Part shown: positions 59,312 through 64,000 of the stretch, one piece after another | Layout: every line of letters begins with the position of its first letter | How positions within the stretch are numbered: the stretch's first letter is position 1 | Assembly: GCA_948472945.1 (NCBI GenBank) | Contig: CAOKVX010000001.1 | Location: 124,001-188,000, forward strand | DNA: 64,000 nt | Source of the DNA: an uncultured Clostridia bacterium | Lineage (GTDB): Bacteria > Bacillota > Clostridia > Lachnospirales > Lachnospiraceae | Reading direction: 5' to 3' | Translations under genes and position numbers: made by a program | The notes under the pieces: generated by a model | Seen by the model: the letters and a program-made list of their open reading frames with translations, nothing else | Database searches by the model: none | Told to the model about the DNA's origin: nothing

Positions 59312-62300
59312 ATGGGAAAAAGAACAGACATTCATAAAGTATTGATTATTGGTTCAGGTCCGATTATTATCGGACAGGCGTGTGAATTTGATTACTCGGG
59401 CACACAGGCATGTAAAGCCTTAAGAAATCTCGGTTATGAAATTGTGCTTGTCAATTCTAATCCTGCGACGATAATGACCGATCCGCAGACAGCTGACGTC
59501 ACTTATATTGAGCCTCTCAATGTAGAGAGGCTTGAACAGATTATAGAAAAGGAGAGACCGGATGCGCTTCTTCCAAACCTTGGAGGACAGTCGGGTCTTA
59601 ATCTTTGCGCAGAGCTTGCGAATGCGGGAGTGCTTGATAAATACAATGTCAAGGTTATCGGTGTCCAGGTTGACGCAATTGAGCGCGGAGAAGACAGAAT
59701 CGAGTTTAAAAATACGATGAACAGCCTGGGGATTGAGATGGCGAGAAGCGAGGTTGCCTATACCGTCGATGAAGCTCTTTCAATAGCTGAAAAGCTTGGC
59801 TACCCTGTTGTTATACGTCCTGCTTATACGATGGGAGGGGCAGGCGGAGGCCTTGTATATAATATTGAGGAGCTCAGGACAGTCGTGTCAAGGGGACTGC
59901 AGGCGAGCCTTGTAGGACAGGTTCTTGTCGAGGAGTCGATCCTTGGATGGGAAGAACTTGAGCTTGAGGTTGTCCGCGACTCAAAAAATAATATGATTAC
60001 CGTGTGCTTTATTGAAAATATTGATCCTCTTGGAGTCCATACCGGTGATTCGTTCTGTTCAGCTCCTATGCTTACGATTTCAGATGAAACGCAGAAACGT
60101 CTCCAGGAGCAGGCTTATAAAATAGTTGAGGCAATTGAAGTTATCGGTGGAACAAACGTACAGTTTGCGCATGACCCTGTCAGCGACAGGATTGTAGTCA
60201 TAGAGATTAATCCGAGAACGTCAAGGTCATCGGCCCTTGCCAGCAAGGCGACAGGTTTCCCTATAGCGCTTATTTCGGCAATGCTTGCGAGTGGGCTTAC
60301 ACTCGACGAGATTCCGTGCGGAAAATACGGAACTCTTGACAAGTATGTGCCGGATGGTGACTACATTGTAATAAAATTTGCAAGGTGGGCGTTTGAGAAG
60401 TTCAAGGGCAGCGAGGACAAGCTTGGAACGCAGATGAAAGCTGTTGGAGAAGTAATGAGCATTGGAAAAACATATAAGGAGGCTTTCCAAAAAGCTATAC
60501 GTTCGCTCGAGATTGGAAGGTACGGCCTTGGATATGCGAAAGATTTCCATGACAGAAGCCTTGAGGACCTTATGACTATGCTTCACACACCGTCGAGCGA
60601 GAGACATTTTATAATTTACGAGGCAATCAGGAAAGGCGCGGACCTTGACAGATTATACGAAATAACATCAATTAAAAAATATTTCCTTGAGCAGATGAAA
60701 GAACTTGTTGACGAGGAGGAGGCCTTGCTTAAATTTAAGGGCCGCGTGCCGGACGACGAAGCTCTTACTCAGGCTAAAAAGGATGGATTCTCAGACAAAT
60801 ACCTCAGTCAGATTCTTGATATTGCTGAGGAGGACATAAGAAACAGAAGGAAAGAGCTCGGTGTAGTCGAGGGCTGGGAAGGCGTTCATGTGTCCGCAAC
60901 TGAGGACAGCGCTTACTACTACTCGACATACAATGCGCCTGACGCGAGCGTGGCGAGCGATAAAAAAGATAAAGTACTTATACTCGGAGGAGGCCCTAAC
61001 CGTATAGGGCAGGGTATAGAGTTTGACTATTGCTGTGTACACGCGGCGTTTGCATTAAAGGATATGGGTTATGAGACTATTATTATAAACTGCAATCCTG
61101 AGACCGTATCTACAGACTATGACACGTCTGACAAGCTCTACTTTGAACCGCTTACGCTTGAGGATGTTCTAAGTATTTATGAGAAAGAAAAGCCTGTGGG
61201 TGTAATCGCGCAGTTTGGCGGACAGACGCCGCTGAACCTTGCGTCGGAACTTGAGAAAAACGGAGTGAGAATTCTCGGAACGGCGCCGTCTGTTATTGAT
61301 ATGGCGGAGGACAGGGACTTGTTCAGGGCTATGATGGATAAGCTCGAAATTCCTATGCCGGAAGCAGGAATGGCTACAACGACCGAGGAGGCTGTGGAGA
61401 TTGCAGAAAAGATAGGATATCCGGTAATGGTGAGGCCTTCATACGTGCTCGGCGGAAGGGGTATGGAAGTTGTAACAAATCCTGAGATGCTCAAGAGCTA
61501 TATGGCTGCGGCAGTAGGAGTTACGCCGGACAGGCCTATCCTGATTGACCGTTTCCTCAAAAACGCTCTTGAATGTGAGGCGGATGCAATAAGTGACGGC
61601 GAGAACGCATATGTTCCTGCGGTAATGGAGCACATTGAGCTTGCGGGGGTACACTCGGGAGATTCGGCATGTATCCTGCCGTCGATGCATATATCAGATA
61701 AGAATTTAGATAAAATACGCGAATATACTAAGAAAATAGCCGTGGAAATGAACGTACAGGGTCTTATGAACATGCAGTATGCGATTGAAAATGATACCGT
61801 GTATGTGCTTGAAGCAAACCCGAGGGCGTCGAGGACGGTGCCTCTCGTATCTAAAGTATGCAACGTACAGATGGTGAGAATAGCCACAGAGATTATAATA
61901 TCGGAGCTCAATAAAAAGAGTTCGCCAGTTAAAGAGCTTAAGGACAGGAAATATTCACATTATGGAGTCAAGGAGGCAGTTTTCCCATTTAATATGTTCC
62001 CTGAGGTAGACCCTCTTCTTGGACCTGAGATGCGATCTACCGGAGAGGTGCTCGGACTTTCGGCGGGCTTTGGGGAGGCGTTCTATAAAGCTCAGGAGGC
62101 TACGCAGACTAGACTTCCGCTTGAGGGAACCGTACTTTTTTCAGTTAATTCTGCGTCTAAGGCGGAACTGCCTGCGGTTGCGAAACTTTTCCATGAATGT
62201 GGATTCAGGCTTGTCGCAACTGGAACGACGTACGAGGTAATTAAGAACGAGGGGATTCCTGTTGAGAAGATAAACAAGATGCAGGAAGGACGTCCTAATA

Positions 62301-62530
62301 TTGTCGATGGAATTATGAACGGTGAGATACAGCTTGTAATAAATACGCCTGCGGGTGAAAATAAAACGTTTGACGACAGCTATATAAGAAAGACTGCCGT
62401 GAAGAAAAAGATTCCTTATTTCACTACTATGGCGGCGGCAAAGGCCGCAGGAGCCGGCATAAAGGCTGTAAAGGATGAGGGAATGCTTCAGGTGAAATCA
62501 TTGCAGGAGCTGCACGCATCTATCTCTTAA
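59312..62530 (+). CDS. carB: Carbamoyl-phosphate synthase large subunit
   Basis: 1072 aa from ATG 59312 (GGAGG upstream); IGSGPIIIGQACEFDYSGTQACKAL, GGAGGGLVYN, ILGGGPNRIGQGIEFDYCCVHAA, PRASRTVPLVSKV. Confidence 0.97.
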   Translation: MGKRTDIHKVLIIGSGPIIIGQACEFDYSGTQACKALRNLGYEIVLVNSNPATIMTDPQTADVTYIEPLNVERLEQIIEKERPDALLPNLGGQSGLNLCAELANAGVLDKYNVKVIGVQVDAIERGEDRIEFKNTMNSLGIEMARSEVAYTVDEALSIAEKLGYPVVIRPAYTMGGAGGGLVYNIEELRTVVSRGLQASLVGQVLVEESILGWEELELEVVRDSKNNMITVCFIENIDPLGVHTGDSFCSAPMLTISDETQKRLQEQAYKIVEAIEVIGGTNVQFAHDPVSDRIVVIEINPRTSRSSALASKATGFPIALISAMLASGLTLDEIPCGKYGTLDKYVPDGDYIVIKFARWAFEKFKGSEDKLGTQMKAVGEVMSIGKTYKEAFQKAIRSLEIGRYGLGYAKDFHDRSLEDLMTMLHTPSSERHFIIYEAIRKGADLDRLYEITSIKKYFLEQMKELVDEEEALLKFKGRVPDDEALTQAKKDGFSDKYLSQILDIAEEDIRNRRKELGVVEGWEGVHVSATEDSAYYYSTYNAPDASVASDKKDKVLILGGGPNRIGQGIEFDYCCVHAAFALKDMGYETIIINCNPETVSTDYDTSDKLYFEPLTLEDVLSIYEKEKPVGVIAQFGGQTPLNLASELEKNGVRILGTAPSVIDMAEDRDLFRAMMDKLEIPMPEAGMATTTEEAVEIAEKIGYPVMVRPSYVLGGRGMEVVTNPEMLKSYMAAAVGVTPDRPILIDRFLKNALECEADAISDGENAYVPAVMEHIELAGVHSGDSACILPSMHISDKNLDKIREYTKKIAVEMNVQGLMNMQYAIENDTVYVLEANPRASRTVPLVSKVCNVQMVRIATEIIISELNKKSSPVKELKDRKYSHYGVKEAVFPFNMFPEVDPLLGPEMRSTGEVLGLSAGFGEAFYKAQEATQTRLPLEGTVLFSVNSASKAELPAVAKLFHECGFRLVATGTTYEVIKNEGIPVEKINKMQEGRPNIVDGIMNGEIQLVINTPAGENKTFDDSYIRKTAVKKKIPYFTTMAAAKAAGAGIKAVKDEGMLQVKSLQELHASIS

Positions 62531-62638
62531 GATAATTTCGGGTGTAATGGCTGTATCTGATGAGCTTTAGCAGGAATTATGCCCGATAACTATTAGAAAA
62601 ATATTTACTGACATTTTATAAGGCTGGGAGGTTTAAAG

Positions 62639-63580
62639 ATGCTGCGTATATTCAAATCACTGGTAGACGGAACTATGACTAATGAGACGGAGATATCAGA
62701 CGGATGCTGGATTTCTTTGATTAATCCCACAAAAGAAGAGATAGACTTGGTTTCGGCAAAATGCAATGTCGATGCGGACGATTTGAGGGCTCCGCTGGAC
62801 GAGGAGGAGCGCTCAAGACTTATGCCGGAAGATAATTATATTCTCATTCTTGTAGATATACCTACTGTTGAGGATAAGGACGGCAAGGTCGGAAGGTATG
62901 TAACAATTCCGCTCGGTATTATTTTAACAGATACGGCAATAATTACTGTGTGCCTTGAAGAAAATGACGTCCTCACATGCTTTATGAACGGAAAGGTCAG
63001 GGGATTTTACACGTTTAAGAAGACGCGCGTAATATTGCAGATTCTTTACAGGAATGCTACGCTGTTTCTACAGTATCTGAGGGCGATAGACAGAAAGAGT
63101 GAGGAGATTGAGGCAAAGCTTCATATCTCACAGAAAAATCAGGAGCTTATTGAGCTTCTTGAACTTGAAAAAAGTCTTGTGTATTTTACAACTTCGCTCC
63201 GTTCTAATGAAGTTGTGCTGGAGAAAATGCTTCGCACGGAGCAGGTAAAAAAATATGCGGACGACGAAGACCTGCTTGAGGATGTAATTATTGAGAACAA
63301 GCAGGCTATTGAGATGGCTAATATATACAGCGGGATTTTGAGTGGTATGATGGATGCTTTTGCGTCTGTAATATCAAATAACCTTAACATCGTTATGAAG
63401 CTTCTTGCTACGATAACAATAGTTTTGTCAATACCGACAATGATTGCAAGTTTTTTTGGAATGAATTTTGTTAACGTCCCTCTCGGCAATCATCCGTACG
63501 GTTTTGCCATTATCACAATAGGAACATGTGCGGTGACAGGAATTGTCGCATTGATATGTGCTAAGAAGAAAATGTTTTAA
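62639..63580 (+). CDS. corA: CorA family divalent metal transporter
   Basis: 313 aa; two C-terminal TM helices with ASFFGMNF (GMN) motif. Confidence 0.92.
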   Translation: MLRIFKSLVDGTMTNETEISDGCWISLINPTKEEIDLVSAKCNVDADDLRAPLDEEERSRLMPEDNYILILVDIPTVEDKDGKVGRYVTIPLGIILTDTAIITVCLEENDVLTCFMNGKVRGFYTFKKTRVILQILYRNATLFLQYLRAIDRKSEEIEAKLHISQKNQELIELLELEKSLVYFTTSLRSNEVVLEKMLRTEQVKKYADDEDLLEDVIIENKQAIEMANIYSGILSGMMDAFASVISNNLNIVMKLLATITIVLSIPTMIASFFGMNFVNVPLGNHPYGFAIITIGTCAVTGIVALICAKKKMF

Positions 63581-63595
63581 TAAAGGAGTCTGTGT

Positions 63596-64000
63596 ATGAA
63601 TCAGAACTGGTTGTACAAACTTGAGAGAAAGTTTGGGAAATATAGGATAAACGGCCTGATGAGATATATAGTCGGTATTCAGATTATAGGCGCGGTTATC
63701 GGACTTATAAATCCGGAGATATATATTACGTTTCTAAGCCTTGATTTCAGTGCGGTTTTCAGAGGGCAGATATGGCGTTTGTTTACATTTCTGTTTTATC
63801 CCGGTATGTCGGTTGATGTGGGCGGTATGTTAACTTTTGCTATAACGGTCTACCTGTATTATATGATAGGCAATACGCTTGAAAATGTATGGGGTTCGTT
63901 CAGATTTACTCTGTATTATGTTTCGGGTGTAGTATTGTCGGTGATAGCGGGATTTATTTTGTATGTCACTGCCGGTATTACATGGTTTACAGGCTTTGAA
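63596..64000 (+). CDS. Rhomboid-like multi-TM membrane protein, 5' part (truncated by window edge)
   Basis: ATG 63596 after AAAGGAGTC; open to window end: MNQNWLYKLERKFGKYRINGLMRYIVGIQIIGAVIGLI...GQIWRLFTFLFYP. Confidence 0.65.
   Translation, partial: MNQNWLYKLERKFGKYRINGLMRYIVGIQIIGAVIGLINPEIYITFLSLDFSAVFRGQIWRLFTFLFYPGMSVDVGGMLTFAITVYLYYMIGNTLENVWGSFRFTLYYVSGVVLSVIAGFILYVTAGITWFTGFE

Noticed and set aside
62531-62638. M-box Mg2+ riboswitch before corA
   Set aside because: Intergenic gap is only ~108 bp and lacks recognisable M-box elements.

Overview
This 64 kb window looks like Clostridia/Lachnospiraceae-type Firmicutes chromosome, judged by gene content, AGGAGG ribosome-binding sites and protein style; species not determined. 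From left to right it holds: a sugar ABC transporter (3' end of the binding protein, MmsA/GguA-type ATPase, permease); a membrane pyrophosphatase behind a long structured leader; small membrane and zinc-ribbon proteins, a LiaF-like protein and a SprA-like metalloprotease-related protein; nifJ; a two-component system, lipoprotein and ABC exporter module; a large secreted beta-helix protein; greA and lysS; and a small accessory patch with a broken XRE-type gene and a RelE/Phd-type toxin-antitoxin pair. From about 29.0 to 44.7 kb there is a teichoic-acid-like surface polymer cluster: four CDP-glycerol glycerophosphotransferase-family proteins (two fused to GT2 glycosyltransferases), TagG/TagH-like ABC transporter, TagD, LCP ligase, and CapD/DegT/PglC-type sugar enzymes. 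The remainder has an asparaginase, a DUF4846-like protein, a flagellin remnant, an aldo/keto reductase, a secreted protein gene with an early stop codon, a patatin-like protein, a giant 2-hydroxyacyl-CoA dehydratase activase, a LysM protein with a Met-rich repeat tail, a PurF-like protein without the N-terminal Cys, carB, corA and a partial rhomboid-like protein. The less ordinary signals are: two families of nested palindromic (MITE-like) repeats, a candidate leader RNA before the pyrophosphatase, a degenerate type I toxin-like locus, a three-copy 32-34 bp tandem repeat before the surface polymer cluster, and several decayed genes. I saw no rRNA, tRNA or CRISPR array, and found no clearly new defence-type system.
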